Positions 1-9,029 of a stretch of DNA of 64,000 nucleotides are shown piece by piece. The notes beneath the pieces are model-generated. The model did no database searches, had not been told where the DNA came from, and worked only from the letters and a program-made list of their open reading frames with translations. The position numbers and the translations under genes were made by a program. Origin of the DNA: Polynucleobacter sp. AP-Kolm-20A-A1 (lineage in GTDB: Bacteria > Pseudomonadota > Gammaproteobacteria > Burkholderiales > Burkholderiaceae); NCBI RefSeq assembly GCF_018688315.1, contig NZ_CP061315.1, forward strand, positions 868,001 to 932,000, written 5' to 3'. Every line of letters begins with the position of its first letter. Positions within the stretch are counted from its first letter, which is position 1.

Positions 1-1
1 A

Positions 2-688
2 TCATTTCGCAGCGAGGCTACTCTAGCCAACGATCGAATGGGCTTTAACCAGCTAGGCACAACCATTGTTGAGGATAAAACTACTGCTGGTATTACCAAA
101 TACCCGCTATTTAATTACTTTGGAACAGGTGATCAGGTTCGGATACAGCGTCGCGCCTCCACCATCAATAACAGAATCTATGGAGTAATTGACTCCACCT
201 TTCCAAAAAGTACTTTAGACCTATCGAACCAGACGGTTGTAGCCCCATCTCCAGGCTTTACTGATATTAAAAGCGGATCAACTTGCGCAGCAAATCAATC
301 CTGGTATGCGGATGTTTGGGCCAGAACCAACCAAACCGCTGCCAATGATTATCAAAAGATTATTGGTAGAGCTGCCGTGTACAACCGAAATGTTTACTTT
401 TCGGCATATCAGCCTGAGGCAAAAGACTGTCCTTTATATGGCAAAAGTCGAATTATTGAAATTTCAGAATCATGCGCTGGTTCTGGAATCAGCGGAGAGA
501 CGGGCCCCGGTCTAGCGACAGCACCTACAGTCGATGGTAAAGGGAATATTTATGTGGGCATGAGCAATATGCCATTCAATTCAACTCTACCAAGCGGTCG
601 AGACAATATCGCCAAATTGACCTCCAGCAAAGCATCACCCACTGGAAAAGTTCAATACAAATCCTGGAGAGAGAAGCGTGTTTATTAA
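2..688 (+). CDS. PilY1-like pilus tip/adhesin protein, C-terminal part (5' truncated)
   Basis: The reading frame is open to the left edge of the window, so only the last ~229 residues are present. The end has features of the PilY1 C-terminal beta-propeller: a TAPTVDGKGNIYVGMSN segment (strand with Gly/Asn turn) and a final GKVQYKSWRE, similar to the GR(I/V)SWREL ending common in PilY1 proteins. Family members sit at the tip of type IV pili and affect adhesion and extension. The pilus assembly genes start 36 bases downstream on the same strand, which fits the assignment. The internal ATG at position 38 is not a credible start because the frame continues upstream of it. The family call rests on a short C-terminal region and on context. 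Confidence 0.6.
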   Translation, partial: SFRSEATLANDRMGFNQLGTTIVEDKTTAGITKYPLFNYFGTGDQVRIQRRASTINNRIYGVIDSTFPKSTLDLSNQTVVAPSPGFTDIKSGSTCAANQSWYADVWARTNQTAANDYQKIIGRAAVYNRNVYFSAYQPEAKDCPLYGKSRIIEISESCAGSGISGETGPGLATAPTVDGKGNIYVGMSNMPFNSTLPSGRDNIAKLTSSKASPTGKVQYKSWREKRVY

Positions 689-724
689 ATCCATTAACTC
701 CCCACATCCAAAGAGCTTCTGAAA

Positions 725-2440
725 ATGAATAATCCCTTTCAGCCCATATTAAAGGCATTAATTGATGCCTTAAGTAAATACTCCATCAAGCAAGAAGAGG
801 TGGTGGGTGTCGACATTACCCCAAATTACATTCGTGTAGCCCAGTTAACTGAGAATGCAGATGGATGGTTGTTGGAAAAGCTTGGATATAAGCAGGTATC
901 AGACAAGGCATCCTTGCTTGATATACGTGATTCGCAGGATGATTATGTTCAAAAGCTGAGAGAGCTTATTTCGAGTGCCAATTTAGAGACTGCAAATGCG
1001 GCAATTTCTATTCCAATCACAAGCGCGATTGTTCGTACTGTCACCATGCCATTAATGAGTGATGAAGAGATAGAAAGCGCAATTCAATACGATTCACTTT
1101 GGAACAATATCCTTCAGCTTGAAGAGAAGTTGGATGAGTACTCCATTTTTTGGCAGGTAATTCGTCGTAATACGGCAGAAAATACGATGGAGTTGCTATT
1201 TGTCGCATCTAAGCTCTCCGAGATCAATCAATATGTGCAGATAGCTACCAAGGCCGGCCTTAATCCGGTGGTAGTTGATGTGCGCTGTTTTGCAATTCGC
1301 AATGCCTTAAAGGCGCATAAGTTAAATGCGCACGGGACAACTGCATTAATAGAGTTTGGCCCTAATGAGAATTACGTACTCATTGTTACCAATGACACAC
1401 CATTTATCTATGATGTCTATATTTCTGAATCTGATCGCGCATTAATTGAGGCGGGTGAGTTAGAGGGCGAGCAGGGCGACCGTTTGTACGATCGCTTTGC
1501 AGGGCAAATACTTCAGGCGTTTAGAGCATACGAGATTAAGTTGGGCAAAAACTTAATTGATCAAGTTCTGCTTGTATCGCCAATGCAAAATAAGACCGAA
1601 TTGCTCAGTCAAATGCGTAAGGCCTTAGATGGATATCAAATTGACCTTTTTGACCCACTAAATGATCTTCAGATTCCCAGCAATTTAGATGAGGTGATTG
1701 AGTCTGAAGCGAATGCATCGGTATTTACATCTGCAATTGGGTTGGCTGTTCGTAAGGTTGATATTTTTGGTTACTACAAATATGTAACTGGCGTAAATAA
1801 TGTCAATCTTTTGCCTAACCGCGACGTAGTACGGCAAATTGAACGCAAAAAGATCTTATCGAAGGTTGGTATTTTTGCCTCAGCCCTTGTCGTTTTATTG
1901 TTTGTAATAGGAACCTTGCTATACCAATACTTTTTCAATAATTCTCTGAGCGGTCAATACCAAACAGCAGTATTAATTGAGAAACAAATTGATGCTAAAG
2001 AGGCCTCTATTAGTGCGTTGAAGGCCCAAAGGTCTAAATATGCTCAGATGCTGGATGCTAGTAAGGAATTTAAATCCAATCAAGTTTCTAACTATCAACT
2101 TTTAAGCGCTGTAAATCAAGTTGTGCCTGGAGGCATTTGGTTTACTACTATCAACTTCGACAGTCCAAACAGTCTCATTATTAAGGGTGAAGCTTCAAAT
2201 GATCAGGCTATTGGGGTCTTTATAGATAGGTTACAAGGCCTGCCTATGATCGAACGTGCATCTTTGCAGAACATGACGATGAATGCTGCGCCAATTCAGC
2301 GTAAAGGCGGAGGCGCTAAGCAATTTGAAGTGCGATGCATTGTCACCAACGGAATGGCCCCAGCAAATCCGAGTCAATCCACACGGCCGGTTGCCGCCCC
2401 CATCAATCCAAGGCCTTCTGGGCCAGCAGTTTTTATCTAA
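725..2440 (+). CDS. PilM-PilN fusion, pilus inner-membrane alignment protein (MshI-like)
   Basis: 571 residues combining two proteins that are usually separate. Residues ~25-365 match the PilM/actin-like SHS2 ATPase fold: VVGVDITPNYIRVAQL near the N-terminus, then AISIPITSAIVRTVTMP and the EIESAIQYDSLWNNI helix. A single transmembrane helix at ~378-402 leads into a ~170-residue periplasmic PilN-like part with coiled coil followed by an alpha/beta ring fold (QLLSAVNQVVPGGIWFTTI). In type IVa pili, cytoplasmic PilM binds the PilN N-terminus and links the ATPase to the periplasmic PilN-PilO lattice; here both are in one chain, as in GspL. It is first in the pilus operon after the PilY1-like gene and is followed after 8 bases by the PilO-PilP gene. 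MshI of MSHA systems is the nearest named analogue. Confidence 0.8.
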   Translation: MNNPFQPILKALIDALSKYSIKQEEVVGVDITPNYIRVAQLTENADGWLLEKLGYKQVSDKASLLDIRDSQDDYVQKLRELISSANLETANAAISIPITSAIVRTVTMPLMSDEEIESAIQYDSLWNNILQLEEKLDEYSIFWQVIRRNTAENTMELLFVASKLSEINQYVQIATKAGLNPVVVDVRCFAIRNALKAHKLNAHGTTALIEFGPNENYVLIVTNDTPFIYDVYISESDRALIEAGELEGEQGDRLYDRFAGQILQAFRAYEIKLGKNLIDQVLLVSPMQNKTELLSQMRKALDGYQIDLFDPLNDLQIPSNLDEVIESEANASVFTSAIGLAVRKVDIFGYYKYVTGVNNVNLLPNRDVVRQIERKKILSKVGIFASALVVLLFVIGTLLYQYFFNNSLSGQYQTAVLIEKQIDAKEASISALKAQRSKYAQMLDASKEFKSNQVSNYQLLSAVNQVVPGGIWFTTINFDSPNSLIIKGEASNDQAIGVFIDRLQGLPMIERASLQNMTMNAAPIQRKGGGAKQFEVRCIVTNGMAPANPSQSTRPVAAPINPRPSGPAVFI

Positions 2441-2448
2441 GGCTTGAT

Positions 2449-3762
2449 ATGTTAAATATGAGTGATATCAAAAGTATAGGTCTTGGCGATCTATTGAAGT
2501 CTCTAGTTTCCAGGCGCACAGGTTTGGTAAAGGGGCCATACGCAAAAGTAATCCTATGGGGTCTATTAGGTTTTTTGCTATTTTTTGCCTATGTTTACTT
2601 CATATTTTGGCCAAATCTTGAACAGCGCCAGGAAATGCAGCGCAAAGTTGATGCTATTCCGGAGATGGAGACTAAGCTTAAGCAATTAGATTTTCTTAAT
2701 TTAAAGGCAGAGGATGACCTCCATCAGGCTGAAAAAAGCTATGCTGAATTAAATCAGTTATTTAGCGTTGAATCAGAGTTGGAGGAGTTATATCAGCGTC
2801 TTAGCATGATGGCCTCTTCGCAAGGAATGGTCATCAGCTCATTAACTAAAGATGGTGAAGAAGCCATATACCCAGGCGCTAAACAAGCCCCGCAGGGTCA
2901 ATCCAATGCCACATCGGTTCCGGTTGATCCTAACGCAAAAAATACGAATCAGGGGGCCCCCTTGTTCTATCGCATCAAGCTCAAGATTGAGTTGAACGGT
3001 CAATACGGTCGTTATATGCGTTATCGCAAATTACTTTCTGAGTTTGACAAGAGTATCAACATCGATAAAGAGCAGATATCACTAGTGCCAGGAGATAGCA
3101 GAGGATTGGTTGTTGTCAAATCTCAGCTTTCAACATATCGCTTGCCAAATAAGCTCAATACAAAGACAACACCCCCAGCATCTACATCTTCAACAGATTT
3201 ACCAGTACTGCGCCCTGCAAATTTTGATTCTGATATGGGTATGCGCATCATTAGGGTTGCTGGGTCTACCTCAGCGGACCCGTTATCCAGCCCTGCAAAC
3301 GCAGGGAACATAACAGCACCCATCGCGCGCAATCGTCAGACTCAGATTTTGGCTGGTAATGCTGCGTCACCTGTAGAAGAGTTTGTAAGCGGCAATTCTG
3401 TGATTGTTGATGGCCGTGGGGGAAGCGCTCAAGAGCGGGATCCTTTTGCAAGAACTTCCAATGGAATGATTGAAGGAGGTAGGGATCCGCGCGTTTCGCC
3501 CTTAGTGATGGCCAACCCGCAGGCTTATGTAATTACAGGTGTCATTGTTTCAAATTCGGTTAAGGCCGCAATGGTTCGTACTGACTTCCGTGAAAACTAC
3601 GTTGTCAAAGTGGGTGATCGTCTGGGCAATCAAGGTGGCGTGATTACTGATATTGATCTTGACGGCATTGTGCTCAAACAGGCCAATGGAAAAATTCGAA
3701 TTTATGTCCAATCTCAGTCTGGTCAGTCGGTATCTGGCTCAAATTCTGGAGCTGTGAGGTAA
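2449..3762 (+). CDS. PilO-PilP fusion, periplasmic pilus alignment protein
   Basis: 437 residues from the ATG at 2449, chosen because AAGG (2439-2442) sits six bases upstream and the preceding gene stops at 2440; the in-frame extension upstream lies inside that gene. A short cytoplasmic N-terminus is followed by a transmembrane helix at ~34-55, a coiled coil (~58-120) and a PilO-like ferredoxin fold to ~235. After a Ser/Thr/Pro-rich linker, residues ~345-425 look like PilP: a DPFA segment, then YVITGVIV, KVGDRLGNQGGVITDID and GKIRIYV. PilP is normally a separate lipoprotein that contacts the secretin. Fusing it to PilO anchors it by the PilO helix. The secretin gene follows after two bases. 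Confidence 0.78.
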   Translation: MLNMSDIKSIGLGDLLKSLVSRRTGLVKGPYAKVILWGLLGFLLFFAYVYFIFWPNLEQRQEMQRKVDAIPEMETKLKQLDFLNLKAEDDLHQAEKSYAELNQLFSVESELEELYQRLSMMASSQGMVISSLTKDGEEAIYPGAKQAPQGQSNATSVPVDPNAKNTNQGAPLFYRIKLKIELNGQYGRYMRYRKLLSEFDKSINIDKEQISLVPGDSRGLVVVKSQLSTYRLPNKLNTKTTPPASTSSTDLPVLRPANFDSDMGMRIIRVAGSTSADPLSSPANAGNITAPIARNRQTQILAGNAASPVEEFVSGNSVIVDGRGGSAQERDPFARTSNGMIEGGRDPRVSPLVMANPQAYVITGVIVSNSVKAAMVRTDFRENYVVKVGDRLGNQGGVITDIDLDGIVLKQANGKIRIYVQSQSGQSVSGSNSGAVR

Positions 3763-3764
3763 TT

Positions 3765-5294
3765 ATGTATAAAAAATGGCTGTTATTTCTTCCTTTGGCG
3801 GCGTTGTTGAGTGCCTGCCAGACTATTAGTCAATTGCCTCCGCAATCGGAAGCGCAAATGCGCCAACAAATGGGCTTAGATCCAGCACAAATCATGACGG
3901 ATTTAGCTCCCAAAACCGAGCAAACTTTAGCGCTGGGACCAAAAATTGATCGCAAACCTACTGAGCAGCTAGATCAAATACGTCGTAATTTTATTAATGA
4001 ATCACAGCGTTCAGAGGATGGCCAATGGAAATCTTTCAATGTAAATCTCAATTTTGTTGATGTAGATATTCGTGAGCTAGCTCAAGCAATGACACAAATT
4101 TCTGGTGTCAATATTTTGGTCGGTGATGAGGTGGATGGAACAGTCACAGTCAAAATTAATAACGTACCCTGGGATAAGGCTCTGGATAACATCCTAAGGA
4201 TTAAGGGGCTTTCAAAAAGTGTTGACCCTGGATCAAACATCATTCGTATTCAAAAACCTGAAACTGTCTTGGCCAGAGATGAGTTTGAGCGCAAGCGTTT
4301 AGAAGAGGTGAGTCGGCAAATTGCTGCTAAGCGTATTGTAAGTACTCAAGTAACAGAGATATTTCGTTTGTATTACACCAAGCCAGCGATTGTGAAAAAG
4401 CAATTAGAGGCAATTTTCGGCGGAAATACTGGCGTAGCAGGAGGTGCTGGAGCTAGGCCGCCAGGAGGCATCATTGAAATTACAACAGATGATCGAATTA
4501 ACTCCATTATCGTGAAGGGGACCCAAGGCGAAATGGAGTTGGCTGCTAAGTTGATCTCTAAACTGGATATACGTACTCAAGAGGTCTTGATTGAGGCGTT
4601 TATTGTCGAAGCTTCTGATGACTGGCAGTTTGAATTAGGCTCACGTTTTGGTTATAAAAATACCGCAGGTAATGGCACCTCAACCAATCCAACAAGCGCT
4701 GTGGGCGGTATTGCAGGGGATGCTGCAAGTGGCAATATCTTTACTCGTCCTGTAGCAGGTGCGCCGTTTGGTTTAGGTTATTTGTTTCAGACAACAGCTT
4801 CTCAGCTAAAGGTTGAGCTCACTGCTTTGGAGAAGTTGAGCCTTGTCAAAATTGTTTCTAATCCTCATGTATTCACAATGGATAACGAGGAGGCTGTCGT
4901 TATTGATGGCGTACAAATCCCTTATCCAGTTCCTGGTGTGGGTACAAATCAAATTACCTATGAGTTTAAAGATGCAGCTCTTAAGCTAACAGCTACCCCA
5001 AGTATTGTCGGTGATGGCAATCTTTTCTTAAACATGATTGTTAATAAAGATTCGCCTAATTATTCGACTAATCCACCCTCTATCAATAAGCGAGAGGTCC
5101 GCAGCAAACTCTTGATTCAAGATGGAACTATTGCGGTGATTGGTGGTATCTACGACCAAACCAAGGAAAACACGGTAGAAAAAGTTCCCCTGTTGGGGGA
5201 TATCCCATTGTTGGGTTCTTTATTCAGCTATACCAAAAAAGCAGATAAAAAGACTCAATTGCTTGTATTTATTGCCCCAAAAATTCTGAACTAA
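3765..5294 (+). CDS. mshL: Outer-membrane secretin of the pilus system (MshL/PilQ family lipoprotein)
   Basis: 509 residues. The N-terminus is a lipoprotein signal with lipobox LLSAC (modified Cys18). Residues ~88-150 form an STN/N0-type domain (FNVNLNFVDVDIRELAQAM, NILVGDEVDGTVTVKINNVPW), followed by N1-type modules, a Gly-rich insertion near 220, and the C-terminal secretin barrel (VKIVSNPHVFTMDNEEAVVIDG, ending VPLLGDIPLLGSLF and QLLVFIAPKIL). The product forms the outer-membrane gate through which the pilus leaves. It is shorter than PilQ and lacks AMIN domains, which together with gene order suggests MshL rather than PilQ. It sits between the PilO-PilP gene and the ATPase gene, with spacings of only one or two bases, implying one transcript. 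Confidence 0.9.
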   Translation: MYKKWLLFLPLAALLSACQTISQLPPQSEAQMRQQMGLDPAQIMTDLAPKTEQTLALGPKIDRKPTEQLDQIRRNFINESQRSEDGQWKSFNVNLNFVDVDIRELAQAMTQISGVNILVGDEVDGTVTVKINNVPWDKALDNILRIKGLSKSVDPGSNIIRIQKPETVLARDEFERKRLEEVSRQIAAKRIVSTQVTEIFRLYYTKPAIVKKQLEAIFGGNTGVAGGAGARPPGGIIEITTDDRINSIIVKGTQGEMELAAKLISKLDIRTQEVLIEAFIVEASDDWQFELGSRFGYKNTAGNGTSTNPTSAVGGIAGDAASGNIFTRPVAGAPFGLGYLFQTTASQLKVELTALEKLSLVKIVSNPHVFTMDNEEAVVIDGVQIPYPVPGVGTNQITYEFKDAALKLTATPSIVGDGNLFLNMIVNKDSPNYSTNPPSINKREVRSKLLIQDGTIAVIGGIYDQTKENTVEKVPLLGDIPLLGSLFSYTKKADKKTQLLVFIAPKILN

Positions 5295-5295
5295 T

Positions 5296-7074
5296 ATGAA
5301 TTCCATAATAGATAACTCTCAAGAAGTTGCACGCTTTTGCCTCGATCGTGGCTTAGTAGACTTGGTGCGCTATAAGCAGGCCGAAACTCAAAGCAAGGTG
5401 AGTAGTAAGCCCCTATATGACGTTCTTGTTAGCTCCCATTTAATTGACGATCACAAGGCAAAGGAAGCAGTTGCTGCCTACTTGGATTTGCCAGTGGTAA
5501 CCCTGGCTGATATCCATCATCAGGTAGAGCGCCATCTAGATGCTATTCCCATCAACTTTGCCATTGACAACCGAATCATTCCCTTTGATGAGAGTGAGCA
5601 GGGGATCAAGGTGGCCATTGCTGAACCTAGTGCGCTGCGCAGCATCAGTAGTGTCAGATTAATTGCCGGCAAAAATGTCTCTGCTTACGTTGTATCTCCA
5701 ATTGAGATGGAGGGATTGATTAAGGCTGTATTAGATGGATTGCCAAAGAATGTAAGGCAAGCCAATCTTGGTATTAATAAAATGACGCCCAAGGGCGATA
5801 AGAGCAAATTGGGGGCTCAAAAAGCTAACAATCCAATGAGTAAACCCTCAACAACAAAGGCTCCTGCTGAGGCGGTTGATCTGCATGAAGAGGGGCAGGG
5901 AAACCATGTTATTGCCTTTGTAAATGACATGATCATTGATGCTATTAAGCAAGGCTCAAGCGATATTCATATTGAAATGTATAAAGATTCCGCTACAGCA
6001 CGATATCGGGTCGATGGTGTGCTAAAAGAGTGCCGCACCTTAAAAGAGTTTCTATTTGCTAATTACCCGGCAGTAACTACGCGCATCAAAATTATGGCTT
6101 CGTTAGACATTTCTGAGCGACGATTGCCGCAAGATGGAGCTATTACGATTACCTTGCCAGAAGGTAGGGATGTTGATTTGCGCGTCTCAATATTGCCAAC
6201 AGTATTTGGCGAGCGCGTTGTAATGCGTATTTTGGATCGCGACGGCATTTCATTTGATCTTGATAAGCTGGGCTTCCCAGAAAAGGAATATGCTGATGTG
6301 GTTTCAGCATTTGAGTCTTCTCAGGGTATGGTGCTCGTGACCGGCCCAACTGGGTCGGGAAAATCTACTACACTCTACGGCGCCTTGAAGCGCTTAAATA
6401 AGCCTGGCGTCAATATTTTAACGGCTGAGGATCCTGTTGAATTTACGATTGATGGAGTGGGGCAAGTACAAATTCGGGACGATATTGGCCTGACATTTGC
6501 ATCTGCTTTACGCTCATTCTTGCGTCAAGATCCAGAAATCATTTTGGTTGGTGAGATTCGAGATAAGGAAACAGCAGATATTTCCATTAAGGCGGCACTA
6601 ACTGGTCATATGGTTTTATCTACCCTTCACGCCAATGACTCCGTTAGTACAGTGGTCCGTCTGATTAATATGGGGATTCCAGGATATTTAATTGGTGCGG
6701 CATTAACGCTAGTAATCGCGCAGCGGTTGGCTCGCAAAATTTGCCCTGCTTGCAAGCAACCGCACGAGGGGAATCATGAGGCGATCTTGCTCAATCTTGG
6801 GTTTACTCCTGATATGGCTAAAGCCGCTAAGCCATATCACGGGGCTGGCTGTGAGAAATGCAATCACACTGGATATAAGGGCCGCCAAGGAATTTATGAG
6901 GTCTTGAAAATTTCTGAAGCTATGCGCACCGCAATAGTGTCCGAAGACAGACGCAGCCTAAAACAAATTGCAGAAAATGATGGCTTTCGTTCAATGCAGG
7001 CTATTGGCAGGCAAATGATTATGGATGGCATTCTCACGATAGAGGAGTACCAGAATAATCTGGTATTTAACTAG
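5296..7074 (+). CDS. mshE: Type IV pilus extension ATPase (MshE/PilB/GspE family)
   Basis: 592 residues. An N-terminal MshEN/T2SSE-N-like region (~1-150) precedes the ATPase core. Walker A is GPTGSGKST at ~350-358, the Asp box and Walker B are around EIILVGEIRD (~414-423), and the His box is GHMVLSTLHAND. A zinc-binding tetracysteine follows: CPAC at ~482 and CEKC at ~519, as in PilB and GspE but not retraction ATPases. The enzyme powers pilus assembly at the inner-membrane platform. The c-di-GMP motif known from MshE appears weak here: the first repeat lacks the RLGxxL start. Starts one base after the secretin stop and is followed by the platform gene after eight bases. Confidence 0.92.
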   Translation: MNSIIDNSQEVARFCLDRGLVDLVRYKQAETQSKVSSKPLYDVLVSSHLIDDHKAKEAVAAYLDLPVVTLADIHHQVERHLDAIPINFAIDNRIIPFDESEQGIKVAIAEPSALRSISSVRLIAGKNVSAYVVSPIEMEGLIKAVLDGLPKNVRQANLGINKMTPKGDKSKLGAQKANNPMSKPSTTKAPAEAVDLHEEGQGNHVIAFVNDMIIDAIKQGSSDIHIEMYKDSATARYRVDGVLKECRTLKEFLFANYPAVTTRIKIMASLDISERRLPQDGAITITLPEGRDVDLRVSILPTVFGERVVMRILDRDGISFDLDKLGFPEKEYADVVSAFESSQGMVLVTGPTGSGKSTTLYGALKRLNKPGVNILTAEDPVEFTIDGVGQVQIRDDIGLTFASALRSFLRQDPEIILVGEIRDKETADISIKAALTGHMVLSTLHANDSVSTVVRLINMGIPGYLIGAALTLVIAQRLARKICPACKQPHEGNHEAILLNLGFTPDMAKAAKPYHGAGCEKCNHTGYKGRQGIYEVLKISEAMRTAIVSEDRRSLKQIAENDGFRSMQAIGRQMIMDGILTIEEYQNNLVFN

Positions 7075-7082
7075 GAGCGCTT

Positions 7083-8330
7083 ATGCCAGATTTTGATTGG
7101 AAGGGTATTCAAAACAAGCAATATGTCTCGGGGACGGTCAATGCACTAACCCGGGATGAGGCTGCTCATAAGCTCAAAATTGACGGAATTATTATCACGC
7201 AGCTCAATAAAAAGCTGCGAGAAGCCGAGAAGGAAATTCGCGAGAGTATTAACTGGAAGGCCCTTTTCGCAATCAAGAAGAAGGTGAAGTTAGCGCAGGT
7301 CATGATTGCCACGAAGAAGATGGCTACCATGTTACGGTCTGGCTTATCAATCCTGCCGTCACTAGAGATGGTGAGGGACCAAACTGAGAATCCAACATTA
7401 AAAGAAACGATGTCGCATATTTATGTTGATGTTGAGTCCGGGTCCAGTCTATCCCAGTCGTTTTCAAAACATCCAGATATTTTTAATGCAATTTACATCA
7501 ATATGGTGAGGGCGGGCGAATCGAGTGGGCGACTTGATACCTTCTTGGATAAATTGGTCACGAGCATCCGCAAGACAATCAAAATTCGTAAAAGCATTCA
7601 GTCGGCGATGTTATATCCAACAATTTTGTTGATAGTAGCAACGGTGGTGGTGGGTATCATGATGATTTTCGTGGTGCCTGTATTTGCGCAAATGTTCGGT
7701 AGCATAGGATCGCAGCTTCCCGCCCCCACGCTATTCATTATGAGCATTAGTAATTTCTTGCGTGACCCCTATGGCGGCGGCCTATTACTTTTTACAATTG
7801 TCTTAAGTATCTATCTATTTCGCCAGGCCGTAAAAAGAAATCTAGTCTTTAGGACGAAGTGGCATCGTTACTTGCTCAAAATGCCGCTTATTGGAGAAAT
7901 GATTCTAAATTCAAACTTGGCTCAAATAGCCATGGTTTATGGCAATCTTTCGGGTGCTGGGGTGCCTGTAATTGAGGCCCTAGACATTACGGCTGAGTCA
8001 TCAAAGAATGAGGTAATTAAAGAGGCAATCCAAACTGCAAAACGCGGCGTGTTTTCTGGAGAGCCTCTTTCTCAGCTATTGGGTGAGATTGAAATATTCC
8101 CACCAACCTTTTCTCAGTTAATTTCAGTGGGAGAGCAGACCGGAAATATGACAGAGATGCTAGAAACCATTAGCAGTTATTTTGAGGAAGAATTTGACTC
8201 TACCGTAGATAAGCTATCGCAAATGATGGAGCCCATCATGATCTGTTTCTTGGGTGGGGTAATTGGTTTTATTTTGGTTGCCATGTATCTCCCGATCTTC
8301 AAGATGGGGCAAGTGGTTACGGGATCCTGA
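7083..8330 (+). CDS. mshG: Type IV pilus inner-membrane platform protein (MshG/PilC/GspF family)
   Basis: 415 residues with the duplicated T2SSF architecture. The first cytoplasmic four-helix repeat (~70-170) includes ATKKMATMLRSGLSILPSL and the NMVRAGESSGRLD signature. Hydrophobic helices lie at ~175-205 and ~215-245. The second repeat (~270-375) includes NLSGAGVPVIEALDI and ISVGEQTGNMTEML, and a last helix lies at ~380-408 (MICFLGGVIGFILVAMYLPIF). PilC-type proteins couple the ATPase to pilin extraction. An AGGAG-type site (TAGGAGC, 7072-7078) precedes the ATG. Last of the recognisable core assembly genes; no prepilin or prepilin peptidase is in the window. Confidence 0.92.
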   Translation: MPDFDWKGIQNKQYVSGTVNALTRDEAAHKLKIDGIIITQLNKKLREAEKEIRESINWKALFAIKKKVKLAQVMIATKKMATMLRSGLSILPSLEMVRDQTENPTLKETMSHIYVDVESGSSLSQSFSKHPDIFNAIYINMVRAGESSGRLDTFLDKLVTSIRKTIKIRKSIQSAMLYPTILLIVATVVVGIMMIFVVPVFAQMFGSIGSQLPAPTLFIMSISNFLRDPYGGGLLLFTIVLSIYLFRQAVKRNLVFRTKWHRYLLKMPLIGEMILNSNLAQIAMVYGNLSGAGVPVIEALDITAESSKNEVIKEAIQTAKRGVFSGEPLSQLLGEIEIFPPTFSQLISVGEQTGNMTEMLETISSYFEEEFDSTVDKLSQMMEPIMICFLGGVIGFILVAMYLPIFKMGQVVTGS

Positions 8331-8333
8331 GAT

Positions 8334-8921
8334 ATGAACCGCTCTCCAATCACTTTCTTCCTCCTTTTTTTCTGGGGTACTTCTTATGCTGCAAGTCAAC
8401 AATATCAAGAGATTTCTTTAAGTAATCGACAAGAGTTGCGGCAAAAGTTTAATAGCGGCACCTCTATTAATTCCTTTAAAGATGTAACGCATGCTATTAG
8501 CTGGATTGGCCAACAGTCTTTTCATTTGCGAAACAAGATACCGGATGACCGGAAGCGTCGTGAGCTCCTCAGAATGATTCATTATGAGGCGACGCGTTAC
8601 CAGCTTGATCCTGATTTAGTGCTTGCCTTAATAGAGGTGGAGAGTGGTTTCAATCGTTTTGCGCTTTCCCATGTTGGGGCCTCTGGACTGATGCAGGTAA
8701 TGCCGTTTTGGAAGGGCTTAATTGGCTCCGAGAAAGACTCCTTATTTGATGTGCAAACAAACTTACGCTATGGGTGCATCATTCTTCGTCATTACCTAGA
8801 TATTGAAAATAACAACTTAGAACGGGGGCTCGCCCGTTACAACGGTAGTCTTGGCTCAGACACCTATCCATCTATGGTTCTAGGGGTTTGGCGCTCAAAG
8901 TTCCGATATGCATCAAGCTAA
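8334..8921 (+). CDS. Periplasmic lytic transglycosylase (SLT domain)
   Basis: 195 residues with a signal peptide (cleavage probably near residue 19, TSYA-ASQ). The SLT/goose-lysozyme-like domain shows the catalytic Glu in LALIEVESGFNRFA, the following SHVGASGLMQVMPFW block, and the ARYNGSLG motif near the C-terminus. It should cut peptidoglycan glycan strands to 1,6-anhydro-muropeptides. It starts three bases after the platform gene, so it is probably the operon's wall-opening enzyme, comparable to dedicated transglycosylases of type II, III and IV systems. It is short, with little beyond the catalytic domain. Confidence 0.88.
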   Translation: MNRSPITFFLLFFWGTSYAASQQYQEISLSNRQELRQKFNSGTSINSFKDVTHAISWIGQQSFHLRNKIPDDRKRRELLRMIHYEATRYQLDPDLVLALIEVESGFNRFALSHVGASGLMQVMPFWKGLIGSEKDSLFDVQTNLRYGCIILRHYLDIENNNLERGLARYNGSLGSDTYPSMVLGVWRSKFRYASS

Positions 8922-9029
8922 ATAGGGCTGAAATAGCATATTTTCATTAAATTAGTAGGCAACTACTATGGTTTTTGGAGGTCTTGGCTCGCAGAATGAT
9001 CCTACGTTAACTAACAAAGGTGAAGCGAT

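Noticed and set aside
2335-2448. Upstream in-frame extension of the PilO-PilP gene
   Set aside because: It lies within the end of the PilM-PilN gene, has no ribosome site, and the ATG at 2449 is well supported.
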